DNA of 64,000 bases from Capsicum annuum (lineage: Eukaryota; Streptophyta; Magnoliopsida; Solanales; Solanaceae). The translations under genes were made by a program, and so were the position numbers. The notes beneath the pieces were generated by a model. It made no database searches and was not told the origin of the DNA. It saw only the letters and a list, made by a program, of their open reading frames with translations. Positions 30,974 to 44,502 of the stretch are shown here, piece by piece; the stretch's first letter is position 1; the number at the start of each line of letters is the position of its first letter. The stretch is from contig NC_061121.1 in assembly GCF_002878395.1 (NCBI RefSeq), positions 16,963,358 through 17,027,357 on the forward strand. The letters are read 5' to 3'.

Positions 30974-33900
30974 TATATTAAAAGTGTGAAGATACTTAGA
31001 AAAGTGATTTGAACTTTTTGCCCTTCGTTAAAAGTGTACACTTTAGACAAAGTCGACTTTTCACCATTTTTCTCTAATTAATAAATACTTAAAAAATATT
31101 CAAATAAATAAATAAATGGAAAAAATAGCTATTTAAAGAAAGGGGAAGAAAAATGCTCGACTCCAAAGTTTATGGTTATTATATGGGAAAAAACATTAAA
31201 AATATGGATATACATGAAAAATCTGTTAAAGTATTAATTTCTAATTTTTACCTTCCATTTTAGGCTAGGAGTTCTATAATATTATATGAAAAATCTAAAT
31301 ATTAATTTTACTAATATATTACCTTCCCTTTAGGCGTACGAGTTCTATTATATGGCTTTTCAATTCCCTTTTGGTTTACAATTCATGTTATAAAGGAAGT
31401 TATAAATTCTTTAGAAAGATAACCAATACATCAAAGCTTCAACGTTATATGACATATCTATCATTCATGTTCGACTGAATAACTTCTTCATCGATGCAAG
31501 ATAAGGTCACAAGTATGGAGAAGAGATGTGAACTTAAGGAGATTTTTGTTGGTGGCATTCATACCACCGTGATGGAAGGTTTTGTAAATACTTTATTCTA
31601 CCTCCACGAGGTAGGGGTAAAGTCTATGTAGTTTCAATTATTATATTTTTTTTTGTAAGCAATCTAATGAAATTAATTCGTTTGCATCATATGCTTGTGG
31701 GTGCATTCTCTTCCTAGCCGATCAAGAATTTTTTCATTCTTCAATTAATTTTTTGAGTAGATTATCTTTTTAAGTAAGAATTCATTCTTCAATTAATAAC
31801 TGATATCTTCTCTTTTTATTCACTTAACTTATTTTGTTTAGATGATTTTATACTCACACTATAGCTGCTCAAGAACGTTGGTGGAGATGAAATCATATAT
31901 GTCACAGTGGTGGCACGCTACAACACTACATACTACATAATCTAAAACAAACCGAGGTAGCTTACTTTCTGATACTTATGTCAGTGTCATTGGGCTAGAT
32001 GACTTTAGTAGAAAATTCAAGGAATCAACAAAACATCCAATGAAGCACAAGAACCATACTAAAATGGGAATAATTCAAATGGCAGAGGGTCAATTATGAG
32101 CTTTTGAGAAGCAAAGATGTACAATATGTGCTTTCTAATTATCAAATAAACTTTAAAAAGACTTTTGTATGTTTGGTTTTAGGATCTTTGGTTTCTTTTT
32201 TAAAGATTTGCATTGTCTAATTTGAGTTAGATGGAAGTTGATTTTGGTTTTGATGTTTCTTTGGTTGATCAAGTTGAGGCGAAGACAATTTCAGTAAGTT
32301 TTTATGAGTTTAATTTGTTGTATAATTTTTTAATTTAAACTATATTCTTGTGAAGTTAACTAATCTGTTTTTATTATGCTTTCGAATTATGAAAATAATT
32401 TTCTGGATAAGATTATATACAATAGACCTTTGTGGTTTGGTGCTTACCTGAACCCCTGAGCAGGAGCTTAGTGCAATTCAAGATTTATTGCATGTAGCAA
32501 GAGTAACTTTTGATCCAAGTACTTAGTATAATAACTTATACATATAATATAACTTTTTAACAAAAGGTGTTCAGAGCATCCGTTATTATACTGATTGTTT
32601 AATTACTTATACGAAAATTGACGTTGGAATAAGGTCTATGCAATTTTCTTAACCTTATCTTCTTTTTGCTTTGATTTAAGAAGTGATATAGTGAATTTAG
32701 AGAAGAACAATACTAATGTAACCGATCTCAGGATGCTGGTTATTCTTGGCTTTTAAGTATACATGTAAGCTGATATGTTAGTTATTCTTATCTTTATTTA
32801 AATGTTAGTTAAATATTATTGAATATACTTTTATTTGAACATGTATTGACAATTTTTTGCTTTCTTTTTAATTTGTACTGAGAATTTGTATCAGTAGTAT
32901 TTTATTTTCATTTGAGGATATAAATTCAAGTAAACTTTCTTTCAAAACCTTAATGTACGATTGTGTAAAGAATAAGTTGGTCATATGATAAATTCATCTT
33001 TTTTTCTTTAGATTTGGAGATAAAGTGCAAATGTTAAAATAACATTCGGTAAATTGGTTATATATCTTGAAGGGGACGAAGAGAGCAGCCACAAGTACCA
33101 TGAAGACTATTACTGAAATTGTACAGGTATAATTTTACAAGTTGATGTTATCTTTGTTTTCATGTATAATAGTAACTATTTTTTTCATGTTAATTAAGGA
33201 TTGATTCATGTCCTTCAGAATGCAACTTCAGCTTACAGAGGATATGAACTTAGATAAGAGGTTATGGAGGACACAAAGTAAGGTATAGTTGAACATTGTG
33301 TGGATTATTCTATACTATTAATATTTGTATTATTGGTCGTGGTATTACTCTTATAATTTCTTTTCCTTTGAGTTTTTTTTTATTATCTATGGGTTTTAAA
33401 CACAACTTTGAAATATTTTTTCTTGAGGTGAGGGTCTAACGGAAACAACCTTTGTTCCTCCAAGGTAGTGGTAAGATTCACTTTCTCATTTTCAGACCTC
33501 ATTTTCTAAAATTACCCTAGGTATATCGTTGTTGTCGTGGAGGCTTATGTTGATGAAGTCTAAATTTAATAAGACCAACTGAAAGTATCAAATGACTAGA
33601 AAAGAATGTTGAGATGGAAGTTTCATGTTTCAAACAAATAAACACCTTTTTCCTTCATCCTCGATCTTAAGAAAATTGCCCCGAAATCGCCCCTTATGCT
33701 CTTCAATCATCTTGACATTATCTTTCCTACGCTGGTATGAGTCAATTGAAACGTTTTGAGGCTCTTATGATCTATTATTGACATTAATGACAATTTGAGG
33801 TACTCTAAAAAAGACACAAGAACTCCGTTTGTCTGATTCCATAGGAGGCTAGGCGGTTGGGAGAATTTTGGGTTTATGCTTGTTTGTAAAGTGTTGTTTA

Positions 33901-35436
33901 CCGTTTCACATGTCAAATATAGTAGGAAGTGCATTCAAATGTTTGACAAACTATTTTATCTACTTTTTGAAGCTCTTTTTGTGTAGCATTCAGTTAATGT
34001 CTTTCACGTAACCAGGAATTCACTAACTTCAAGTTTTATTACTAGGCCTGAGGGAATAATTTTTAATGTTTCTATAATTCCTTTTAATTTATAATTACTA
34101 GATTTTGGAAGGAACTCTGAAATTCCAAAGTGTGTACTGGAAATTAATTGTTATAGATAGTTAACTTAAGTAGATAAAAATGCTCAAGCATAAACAACCT
34201 TTCGCGCTTTAGTTACACCTAGCTATAGGTAAAGTTACTTGCCTTCTAGGTATGAGCGTTTCTCAGTTGTTTTCTGTCATTAGGATAAAACTAATACTTA
34301 AATGATACTTGTCTCCAAAGAATTTGTTCTGGTCATGCTTTTAAATGAAGGAAAGATTATAACAAGTTTGACAACTATATATATGATTCTAAAACAACTT
34401 GGGAGAATACACATGTTTATTGTTCAATATAATCATCCATATTTTTTTAATTTGGGCATGCATACTATAAAAGACCTTCAATCTTCTTATAAAAAAAGAA
34501 AGATATGATTTTTAGAGGAAAAACAACACATAATATCATAATATATATTGTTTTAATGTTTCTTTTTATTTGCGACTAATGTGTATATAATTAGAACGAA
34601 CTCATAATCCATTATTGACATTACATGTGACGTATTACTGTAAAACCTGAAAATATTGATCTAAAGAAAGCTAGATAATTTATCAATGGGAGATCATTTT
34701 ACTTTTGAAAAGAGCATTACTTGTATTATTGCCCGATTCTCTCAAGGGTTTCTTATATTATTTAATAAGTTGTTCTTGAACTTTGAATTTATTCAATCAG
34801 TGGCAAGAAGTGTAAAAAGTATAAAGCTTTTTATTATCGATATGTTAAATGTTAGACACTATTTTCGCAATTGGTCCTTACATATATTTTGTAACTTCTT
34901 TGTCTATATTATTTTACGGTAATGCAATTGTTTTAACTTAAATTTTCTTCTATAACATCATTAAAAATTTATATTACTCACTTAGCATGACGTCTTGCAA
35001 TGATCAAAAAAATTCATCTTACCATCATGGCACATAAGAAGAAGAAGAAGGGCGACTAAGCCACAAGAAAGCCTTGAAACATGCATTTATTTTAATGTGC
35101 ATACATACTTTTGTCATTTAAATGACTATAATATTGCATATATTGTAACTTTAGTTGTAATATCATATAATTTATTCTTTTGTATGTAATTTTCTATATG
35201 GACATGACATACATTTAATTAAATATATGGAGAAGAAGTCAAAGGTTTGTGGAATTTGTGGTCATCCTAATATTTATATTTTTTTTAATATTTCAATCCT
35301 TTTTAATGCATATCTCTAAATTATTGATGGAAGATCAAAGAAAATAGAGAATAATGTATGCACAAAATTGAGTTTATTCTTCTTATAAATAGTTCTATTA
35401 GGTGATATACACGTGCAAAACACGTATCCTAAAATA
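30974..35436 (+). mobile_element. Possible second Helitron-like unit, degenerate
   Basis: The start TATATTAAAAGTGTGAAGAT directly follows the CTAGT of the previous unit. The proposed 3' end is a clear 5-bp hairpin, ACGTG-CAAAA-CACGT (about 35411-35426), followed by ATCCTAAAATAGT, which would be a mutated CTAG. Another family start follows at 35437. No Rep/Hel coding and no captured gene could be identified inside. The interior holds LINE-tail fragments at about 31590-31632 and 33421-33537. The unit could equally be several fragments placed end to end. Confidence 0.3.
33421..33537 (+). mobile_element. Diverged RTE LINE/SINE 3' tail
   Basis: GGGTCTAACGGAAACAACCT, then CTCCAAGGTAGTGGTAAGAT, then CAGACCTCATTTTCT and GTATATCGTTGTTGTCG. 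This is the same 3' module as 23570-23699 and 13900-14025, but more mutated. A shorter piece (CTACCTCCACGAGGTAGGGG) lies at about 31598-31620. Confidence 0.68.
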
Positions 35437-36266
35437 GTATATTGAAAGAGTGACGATCCTTATAAAATTGATTTGAAATTTTTGCCCTTCATTAAAAGAC
35501 TTCGCAATAGACAAAATCTTCTTTTATCTATTTTTATTTATATTTAAATTTTTTAAATTAATTAAATTTTATATAATAAATCCTTCCTTATTTGATTTAT
35601 GTAATAGTTAAATTTGCAAGAAAAACTAACTCTAGAAAAAATAGGAACTTTAGCCACTTTTGAATTCTTGTAAATATAGGAGTGTCATTTCAAACGTGTA
35701 TTCCAATTTAAATTGCAAGAAAATTTTACTTTATTAATATTTTACAACAATATGGTAAATAAAAATGAACTATAAATTAATGAAATTTATTATTAGTAAA
35801 TTCTAACCTTTTTTAGTTACATAAGAAGTTATAATATTTTACACCTCTAAATCACTTAAAATATTACCTTATATAAAATATATTCTATTTAAATAATGTT
35901 GATGGAATTAAGGGATATTCTTATACCTATTTTTTCGATGACCTTTGAAGGAGTCGTCTAACAATAATCACAAAAGATTAGATTTAATCATTCTAATATC
36001 TCAATTGTCATATAGTTTTGTTATAGTTTCTATTCTATACAAGTCTATATTGTAAGATGTTTGATCGGACTTTGAAGAATTTTTTTTATTAAGGTTAGGT
36101 TTAATGGTATTGTTCTATCTCGATTATCGTAGTTTCTGTAATGTTATTATCTGTTATTTTTCTGCTCAATACAGGTGGTAGATGGACGTTTGGTTGGGCT
36201 TTGAGGAATTTTTACTCGTATTATTTTGTTGAAGCTTACAGGTGATGTATGAATGTTTGGTTAAAT
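35437..36266. other. AT-rich intergenic DNA left of the CACTA element
   Basis: It starts with a diverged Helitron-like 5' end (TATATTGAAAGAGTGACGAT). From about 36060, two diverged copies of a short unit, GTTTGGTTGGGCTTTGAGGA-like, precede the CACTA insertion. A third copy is split by it (left part GTTTGGTTAAAT, right part GGACTTTGATGAATTTTT at 42183). No genes. Confidence 0.45.
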
Positions 36267-38344
36267 CACTACAAAAAATAAGGTATTTCCCAACAAAATT
36301 TTTTGTTGCCATATAGTGAGTGGTGTTGCCAAAAGTAGCTGTTGCATGTTGTTGCAATAAATATTGATGGAAAATTTTTTTCCAACAACAAAATGTATTG
36401 TTGCAAAAACTAATTTAATGCAATCAAAAATATTATTGCCTTACATTCGTATAGTTGTGGCTTATAAAAATTTTCGCAACGAAATCTAATGCAACCATAA
36501 ATTAACTTTTTTACTAACACATATTAATTGTTGCAAAAACTTGACAAAAAATTAGTTGATAATTTGTTAGGATGACTCTTTAACAACAATAAGTTTTATT
36601 GCAATAAATTAAATATTTTATATATACCTTTAGCAACAATTTGTGAATAGATGCTACAAACACCATACACATTTATTGTAAAAAATTTACACAAATTTTT
36701 GAATTAAAAATTATGTAAATTTGCAAATGTCAATACATAAAATTGATGTACTTGATATTTACTACTTCTAAAAAACTAATATCTTTACAGGACTTTAATT
36801 GTAAAAAAAGAACTTACAAAATAATAAACTAGCACTTGCATTGCAGTTGTGTTGAATTATGCATGTTCATCCTGCAACTTAAAAGAAAATATAAATATAA
36901 ATATAATTATACTTTGATAAAGTTATAAAATATACAAATATAAATTTAAAAAACAAAGGGAATCACATAATAGTACACTAACATATGCCCCAACTCACTT
37001 TAATATCCCATGAAATCTCCTCATTTCATTTGCACTTAAGAAAAAAGCATAACGATAATATCTTCACGAAAAATAATTCAAGTGTTCACATGCTTTTCAT
37101 TTGTATGTTGTCAGAACTTTATTGCTTGGGATTAATATTCTTTTTAAGAAGCCAAAACTTATTACAAACATTACATGGGAACCTCCTATAGAATATATAA
37201 TGAAATCAAGAAAACACAAACAAGAACTAGTAGGTGGAGTTTTTTAGGGCCTGAATAACAACATGATATTTGATTTTGCAGGTGCATTTTAAGCTGCCAC
37301 ACACTACTATTGAAATTAGAGACAATCACATTACTACATCGACTCTATCTTGCTCGATACTATAATATTACTCCACATCATATTAATTATATAATTTAGC
37401 TAAATACAAAGACAGTTAGGCAACATACCTAAGAACTACCTATGATTGAAGCATTTTAGCAAAAGAGATAGCCTAAAAATCTAATGTTACAACTAATCCT
37501 AGAGCTAGTCTTGTCCTGCAAATTCTTATGTACTAGCTGTTAGAATTTGTGATTGTTTTCTTTACATATCTAGCCGTGGTTGCTTAGATATGACTATGTA
37601 ATATTTCAACTATGATAATTAATAAATGAATTAGTTACAAAAAAAAAGGTAATAATTCAAACTCACAGCTTTTAAACTCACATAACAGCCTTCGAATGAC
37701 ACTTGTCAAAAGATTATCTCAAAATAAAGTTAACAACTTACTTCACACCTACATTACAGCCAGGAAAAACCATTTACAACATATGTTAAGAAAAGGTGCG
37801 GATCATGTGAGAGTTTAGTGGCAAGAGTTTGAAAAACTAATCTAGAAATCAATCAAACATTTTTCAGTAATGATCAACAGAGAAACTTACAACTTGAAAT
37901 ACCCTAAAAATATTCATATTTCAAGAGTTTTGATTATTATAGAACTATACATTCTTGTCTTCCTTTTAATTTTATACAAGTTGTTACTTAAGATAAACTA
38001 CAAAGATATTGACACATCCTCCAAATACAAATTATACTTTGAGTAGCTACTGATATAAGTCTTAATTAACTCTTAAGATCAATGCATTAGTCTATTCAGT
38101 AATACTGCAAGAGGTCATATTTTATTACTGTAATTTTCTTTTCCTACAAAAGTAATTTTTTTAGAAATCTTTTCATACAAAAGCATTATTATCCTAAAAA
38201 TAGACTTTAGGTAAATTTCAAAATTTATAGTCAACTAGTTTATGAGATTGCAATTTTTTTACCCTTCCATAGGAGCTTCCATCTTTTCACTTCCTTGGTG
38301 ACTCGACATCACAACCTCAACATTGGAAGTGGAGGGTGCTTACC

Positions 38345-40580
38345 TATCACGACCTGAGCCGAGATCCTGGCCTCAATGAGCATCCCAAACCATGGAGGCC
38401 CAAGAGCCCTTCTCTAACTGGTAATCATATACACAATTCATATACTGTAAGAAAATGCGGAAAACATAGAAAAATGAAAACATGATCATTCTCTTACTTC
38501 AATAGAACAATACGAATATAAGTTCATAACCATTCAAAAACACACGACACCAGCCTGCAAAATCTTTAACAATACGAAAACAACATCTATTTGAAAACTG
38601 GGACAAGACCCTTAGTCGGACCATGAACTAAAATAAAATAACAATGTCCCATAAAAAAAGCCTTCTGAAGTAAGGGAGGCTCACTAACTGCAAACTTCCG
38701 ACAAATCAATCTACTGCTTAGCGGGACCCTAGAACTGCTTCAGATCGTATAATATAGGGGGTCAATACAATTGTACTATTACGTAGAATAATTCAAAAGC
38801 AAAATATATTTTTATACAACATAGGTGAGAGCATTTCATAAAACGTATCAGCATAAAATATTTGAAAACACATGGGCTTAATCAGTAGGTTTCAAAATAT
38901 ATGCATGAATCTCAACTTGACTCTTTGTCTTACTTCTGAGCTAGGCGGTACACCTTACATCTCTATAATCACACGGGCTATATGAAATCCTCCCTTGGCT
39001 CGGTGACCAAGCCCCCAACTCAAGTTTACCACAAGGGTCGGAGTCTCTATATCTGATACGTCAAAGGCATAGGGCCAGCGTAAAATTTCTATTTTGAGAC
39101 ATCATAAATCCGTATCGGCAAAATACGATTTCCAACAATGAGACCTTACACTCAAACGCCTTCTTCGGGTAACCACCTAACTCTCTTTTAGTCCATTTTA
39201 AATCTCTTTAAGACATACATCTTTTTGAACTCAAAATCTGAAAAATCTGGTTCTACTATGACATTCATCTATTTGGTATCGCCATATCAAGACTTGCAAG
39301 TCATATGTCTAAGCCATATATCGTGCTACTTTAGATTTTTCAATTAACTCAATCATTTGACCACTAAAAATATTTAAACAATGCAAGAGAATTTTTATTT
39401 CAAAACACGTGTAAACCTTTGTAAAGCTTCTCTCTTTTCAATACTTTAACACATGATGGTCAACTTTCTTTATAACAATCCATGCACTTCTTTTAATTAT
39501 CACATTGAATATTTTAAACAAGTAAACACCCCCTCTTCAATTCACAATCAATATCAAGTCCATAACAATAGTAAAACATTTATCTCATGCTGCAAACATG
39601 CAATTTAACAATCCATAACATGTGAAATCAAGAGGCATCATAACAAGAGAGGGGTTTCATCATTCATTCGCTCGATCTAATCTTTGCAAAACTGAAAACG
39701 CATTTACTTTCATCAAACAAGTTCATAATCCATACCATTCAAAATCATGTCGAAAACCCTCTTTGTAAACATGATTGTATATCTTTAAACTTGATAAAAA
39801 TCGTAAAACTTATGCCCAATGATTTTAGGATAGCCCCACATACCTTTTTGATAAAAGAAAATTTGAATTAACTTGAATTCTAGCCTTGAAGGAAACCCTA
39901 ATTTTCTCCTGTTCTTGAGAGTAGAGAGGATTTGAGATGTTATAAAACTGATAAAAGATGATTAATAACATTTATGGTATGAATTAATTCACGGAAGAGG
40001 TTTCTGAGAAGGAAAAGTACCAAAATATTCCTTGAAAAACGTCACTTTTGTGTAGCTCAGTCCCAATTGATGATTTGGGTGACGGACCGTCATTATGGTG
40101 ACTGAACGTCACTCCAACCGCCATATTATGACCAGAAGTATACCTTATACCTCAGGTTGATGTCCTAGCTTGACGGTCTGTCACCCTGGCCGTCGCACCT
40201 TGGCAGACAGACACCTCTTTGTAAAAAAGACATAACTTCTTACCTCGTTATCAGATTAAGGCAAAACCGATGGTGTTGGAAAGAAGACTCAAAGAACTTT
40301 CATTTGATATATAGTAGGTCCTATAACTCATCATATACAAGGAGTAATAGTCGATGGAAGTTGATCCAAATAGAAGCATCCGCTAAAACTCTATCGATAA
40401 CAAGTCCTCTATTCATCTTTTAGTTAAGGGACCTCTGTGATCTCAATTCATGTACAAATAGATTCTCACACTACATAATTGATAAAAATACTTATTTTTA
40501 CATAGTAGTCATTGGCTTTTAGGACCTTTACGTGTAGGAATGATGGTTTACGTTCGAGCCCGAAAATGTGGGTTGTTACA
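38345..40580 (-). mobile_element. Solo LTR, Tekay/Del-type chromovirus, 2236 bp
   Basis: Flanked by the 5-bp duplication TTACC (38340-38344 and 40581-40585). Read on the minus strand it starts TGTAACAACCCACATTTTCG and ends GGCTCAGGTCGTGATA, the end style of Tekay/Del chromovirus LTRs. It shares internal words with the LTR at 57091-59196; for example CCCGAAGAAGGCGTTTGAGT here corresponds to CCCGAAGAAGGGGTTTGAGT at about 58314. No internal domain or second LTR is adjacent, so it arose by LTR-LTR recombination. It contains no gene. Confidence 0.9.
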
Positions 40581-40636
40581 TTACCATCTGAGCAATTGTC
40601 GTGATATTATTATTTAAAACTACACTTGAAATTGAA

Positions 40637-40836
40637 CATAATGCATTTGCTGGAGAATTTTTGATGTTCTTGGTTAAGTTCTTGACAGATTTATTGCCTT
40701 TAGAAATAACATCACAGGTGAAATCCCTATTGAGATCAGTAAGTTAAGCTGCTTGACATGCTTAAGAATTAAAAATATTAAACAGATTGGTTCAGTTCCT
40801 TAAGAATTCAGAAACACGAGAAAATTGATAATCAAC
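40637..40836 (+). pseudogene. Leucine-rich-repeat fragment captured in the CACTA element
   Basis: Frame from 40684: NNITGEIPIEISKLSCLTC, then IGSVP, a stop, and EFRNTRKLI. This fits the plant extracellular LRR consensus (N-x-[IL]-x-G-x-[IL]-P) seen in receptor-like kinases and proteins. In another frame just upstream (40637-40663), HNAFAGEF looks like the preceding repeat, which implies a frameshift. About two repeats remain, with no kinase or signal peptide. It was probably picked up by the CACTA element before the solo LTR inserted next to it. Confidence 0.5.
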
Positions 40837-42183
40837 CTATCGTACTAGTTATGAATATGCTCTGTATTTTTTATCTTTTATTTTTATATGTACATATTAT
40901 AAGTTCTAATTTATTTTTCTTTTATTTTCTTGGTGTTACTTATCCATTGTCATCACTAGCTTTAAGATCTAACTCAATTAAACAAAGCGCCGCTGCCACA
41001 ACTCACTATACAACTACTAGTTCACAGTCAAAACACCTAAAAAAGCATGTTATTTTGAAAAGAAAATAATAATTGTTTTGATAGTTAAAGAAAATTGTTA
41101 ATGGTATTACTAACAGAGAAAAAAAAGACAAATAGAGATTAAAAAGGATGACTTACTAAAGAAGGATAACAACAAAGTTGTTGTATAGAATTGCAGGAAA
41201 TGCATATCAACTTGTCCATATTGGTGATGTTGCAATTCTGTAGTATTAGGACATACTACGAGTGTCGATCTTGCACTTGGAGTATCCGACATATGCCTGT
41301 CAAGAATTTTGAAGAGTTCAAATAATTCAGATTTATTAATAGGTCCTTAAGAATCGAAAAGTACTTAACCAAACTAAATAAGAAAAAGTAAATCAAATCG
41401 AACAAACTTGTTCAGCCAAATTCAAATACCCAAAAAATTCAAAACTAAATCAAATTTTTTTCTATGAAAGATTCATAGATTAAAAAGAAAATAAAACTTA
41501 ACAAAATCTGTGAAGGTATTAAAAACAAGAACATGGCAGTCAAAAAGACTAAATCATAAGATAATCATACACAAGAATTCAAAAAATTTTATTAAAAGAG
41601 ACTAAATCACAAAAGAAAACTCACCAGACTTCAAGCGGAATGAAGAAGTTGCACAACCTCTCAGTGAAACAAAAGAAAAAAGAAATCCTAGTTTTAATTT
41701 TGAGGAAACTAAAAAGGCCTAAAGTGAAAAATAGAAATTTGAGAAACTTTCGATCTTTTACAAGTTGTTTTGACGGAAAACTAAAAGGCCGCACTTTATT
41801 TTGATGAAAAGCTGAAAAAAAAAATTAAAGTTTAGACCACAACCTGTACAAGTTATTGCCAATTTAAATTTATTAACAATAATAAACAATCATTGTTGCA
41901 AAATATTTTTTAAGATTGCAACAAACTAATTAGGTTGTTGCCATTTATTAAAAGAGGGGCAACAATATCATAGTTATTGCAAAAATGTTTTTGCGATTTT
42001 TTTTAATTTGAAAATTATTATATTACAATAGAATATTGCAACAATACTTGAATGTTTGGCAACAACAAGAATACTGTGGTTAAATATTAAAAGATATATC
42101 AATAATTAAATCAAGTTATTGCCATTTATTAATATAAGTCAACAATATTATAGGTATTGCTAATTTCATATTTTCTTGTAGTG

Positions 42184-43656
42184 GACTTTGATGAATTTTT
42201 GTGTAAAGATTATGTTTAATCATATTGTTTTGCTGTAGTTTCTTATCTATTACTATGTATATTTTTGTTTAATCATCCGTTATGTGATAGTCCATGTTGT
42301 AGGAGACGATCAAGATACTGATACTTCACGTATGCTTGGATGCACAAATTTGTCTATCTTCAATTTTTAAAGTCAATTACTATTTCTTAATATATATATA
42401 TATAAGTTTGACATGAAACTAATTAAAATAAAAGGTGGGGATGGAATCTTCATAACGCATAAATAAGATAGACGAGGTATATAGGCATTAAACTCCATAA
42501 TATATTTAAACTCCGTGCGAATATAACATTACATAGAGTACTAAATTTTTATAGGTATAAAGTAGGAGAAATAATTGTTTAACAATTAGCTATTTTATTT
42601 TCTTTAAAGTAGGTGAAATAAAGTAGGAGAAATAATCGGCTCTTCTATTTTAGATTAATTTTTTATCACCTTTTTTGAAATTTTTTCTTAAAAATTAAAT
42701 ATTTTAGTTTCTTTAAAATAGGTGAAATAAAATAGGGAGAAAATAGAGAAATCTCTTGTATTCTAAATTAATTTCTTATTGTTTTTTTTTTTTGAAACTT
42801 CTTTAATTATTATCTATTTTTTTTTTTAAAATAGGAGAACTTGTAGACTCTCCTATTTTGTTTAAAAATAAAATAGTTAGTAATTATTAAATAGAAAGTT
42901 TCCAAACTGTAATAAAAAGGTTAATTTAAATATAAATTAAAAGATGAATCATGCGCATGAAAAATATTTAGGAAGAAAAGTCTTTTTATTGCTATATTTA
43001 TGGACAAGATAAAATGCTGCCAAGATTGTGGGATTACAATAATTTTGTAAACTAAATATATAATGTATTTATTATCTAAACCATGGTTAGAGATTTACTC
43101 AAGAATAATTAAATCTTACCCATTCAATTTGAACTATGCCATATGTCACTAATCAAGATAGGATATTGAGAAAAATGGATTTTTTAAATTAAATATATAA
43201 TGTATTTATTATCTAAACTATAATTAGTGTTGTATTTTAGAATAATTAAATTTAGCCATTTAATTTGAACTATGTCATATATCACCAATCAAGATAGCAA
43301 TTTGAAGAAAATGGAGAGGAGCTAAGTCCGATAATTTGATATACATAATAACTTGAGATCTATTTATATATATGAGTATTTAGGGCACTCTAATTTTTGA
43401 AATGTATGCACAACAACAAAACTTTCGTGAAGAAAAACAAATCTTTTCGATTGTGTTTGGTATGAAAGAAAATGTTTTTTCATGAAAAATGTTTTCTTAG
43501 AAAACAAGTGAGTTTTATAACTTATTTTTAGTGTTTGGTAAATAAATAAATAAAAATTATATTATCTTAAGAGTATTTATATGTAATCTAGCAAAACATT
43601 ATAGGTGTGACTCCAAGTCCAAGCATAGAAATAAAAATTCTACATATGCTTCGGCA
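42184..43656. other. AT-rich intergenic DNA
   Basis: No gene seen. It contains repeated AGTAGG-GAAATAA words (about 42560-42850) and a two-copy tandem duplication of about 135 bp (about 43049-43178 and 43185-43312). The copies share AAATATATAATGTATTTATT, ATCTAAAC and ATTTGAACTATG-CATAT. Confidence 0.55.
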
Positions 43657-43869
43657 ATGAGCGACAACCAACAATCTAGTAAGAAATCTCTCAAACCAGT
43701 CATTCTTCTATATGGAGAATTCAAAGTGGTGTTCGACTTAAAAGACCTCGAAAGTTTTATGGGGGAGGAGAATTTACAATATGCTCTCATTCCCGAATTC
43801 TCACACGAGGTGCAACTGCACTTAAAACATTGTAATCCAGATCAGGGGTGGAACCACAAGAATGAATAG
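43657..43869 (+). CDS. Small hypothetical reading frame, 70 aa
   Basis: An ATG frame of normal composition (MSDNQQSSKKSLKPVILLYG, FKVVFDLKDLESFMG, LIPEFSHEVQLHL). It is less AT-biased than its surroundings, so it may be a real exon or gene fragment. No family recognised, no splice sites assigned, and neighbouring sequence in frame does not extend it. The C-terminus (GWNHKNE) may be read-through into intron or flank. Confidence 0.25.
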   Translation: MSDNQQSSKKSLKPVILLYGEFKVVFDLKDLESFMGEENLQYALIPEFSHEVQLHLKHCNPDQGWNHKNE

Positions 43870-44502
43870 ATGTTCAGTAGAACCCAGTCACTTTAGTTCA
43901 AACAATATATTTGTGTCAAATAATTTATTTAATATGTAAAAATAATTGATTCAAACGCAGCAAGAAAAAATATTGTCATCCAGACAAGATAAACAAAAAA
44001 TTCTAGCTCTGTCTCTAAGCAAGGTGAAAATTTTTGAGGATGAACTTCACAAAATTTCAGTTCAGATATTTTAAAATTATAAATTTCCTTACAAATGTTA
44101 GTTTCAACGAGTCGCATTTTAAATATTAAAACAAATTAATTAAGAGAATTTCATTCTTGTTTTATGTTTGTTGACAGTGAAGTTTGCCACACTGACGTAA
44201 TAAAACAGAACTATTCAGATACTAATTAATTGACCAGTAAGGGTAAGTATTTATCCTAATTTAACACTAAAATGCTAGGATTTTGTAGGCTTGATGTCGA
44301 GATGCAAGAAACAGAAAACAAGAACTACAAAAATGCTTAGTTGAAAAGAGACATTAGCTAGTCTTTCCACATAAGTATAATACTTCAAGAGGCAAGGAAG
44401 TAACCTTGATTTCTAATTCTCTCCGAATCTGTCTCCTGACATCATAACACAGACAAAATATACCTGACACTAGTTAAGTCCATAGTGAAAAAAATCACTC
44501 CA

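Larger units (their letters stand above)
36267..42183. mobile_element. CACTA (En/Spm-type) transposon, non-autonomous
   Basis: It starts CACTACAAAAAATAAGG and ends TTTTCTTGTAGTG, the conserved CACTA terminus. Both subterminal regions (about 36290-36700 and 41830-42170) are packed with short TTGTTGCAA / TTGCCATTTATT / CAACAAT words in both orientations, as expected of TNPA-type binding regions. No TNPD transposase was recognised. A solo LTR (38345-40580) is nested in it; without that the element is about 3.68 kb. A short LRR-type coding fragment lies to the right of the LTR. The 3-bp flanks differ (AAT and GAC), so no TSD is preserved or the ends have mutated. Confidence 0.75.

Noticed and set aside
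36264..42186. 3-bp TSD for the CACTA element
   Set aside because: Flanks read AAT and GAC. They do not match, so I claim no duplication.
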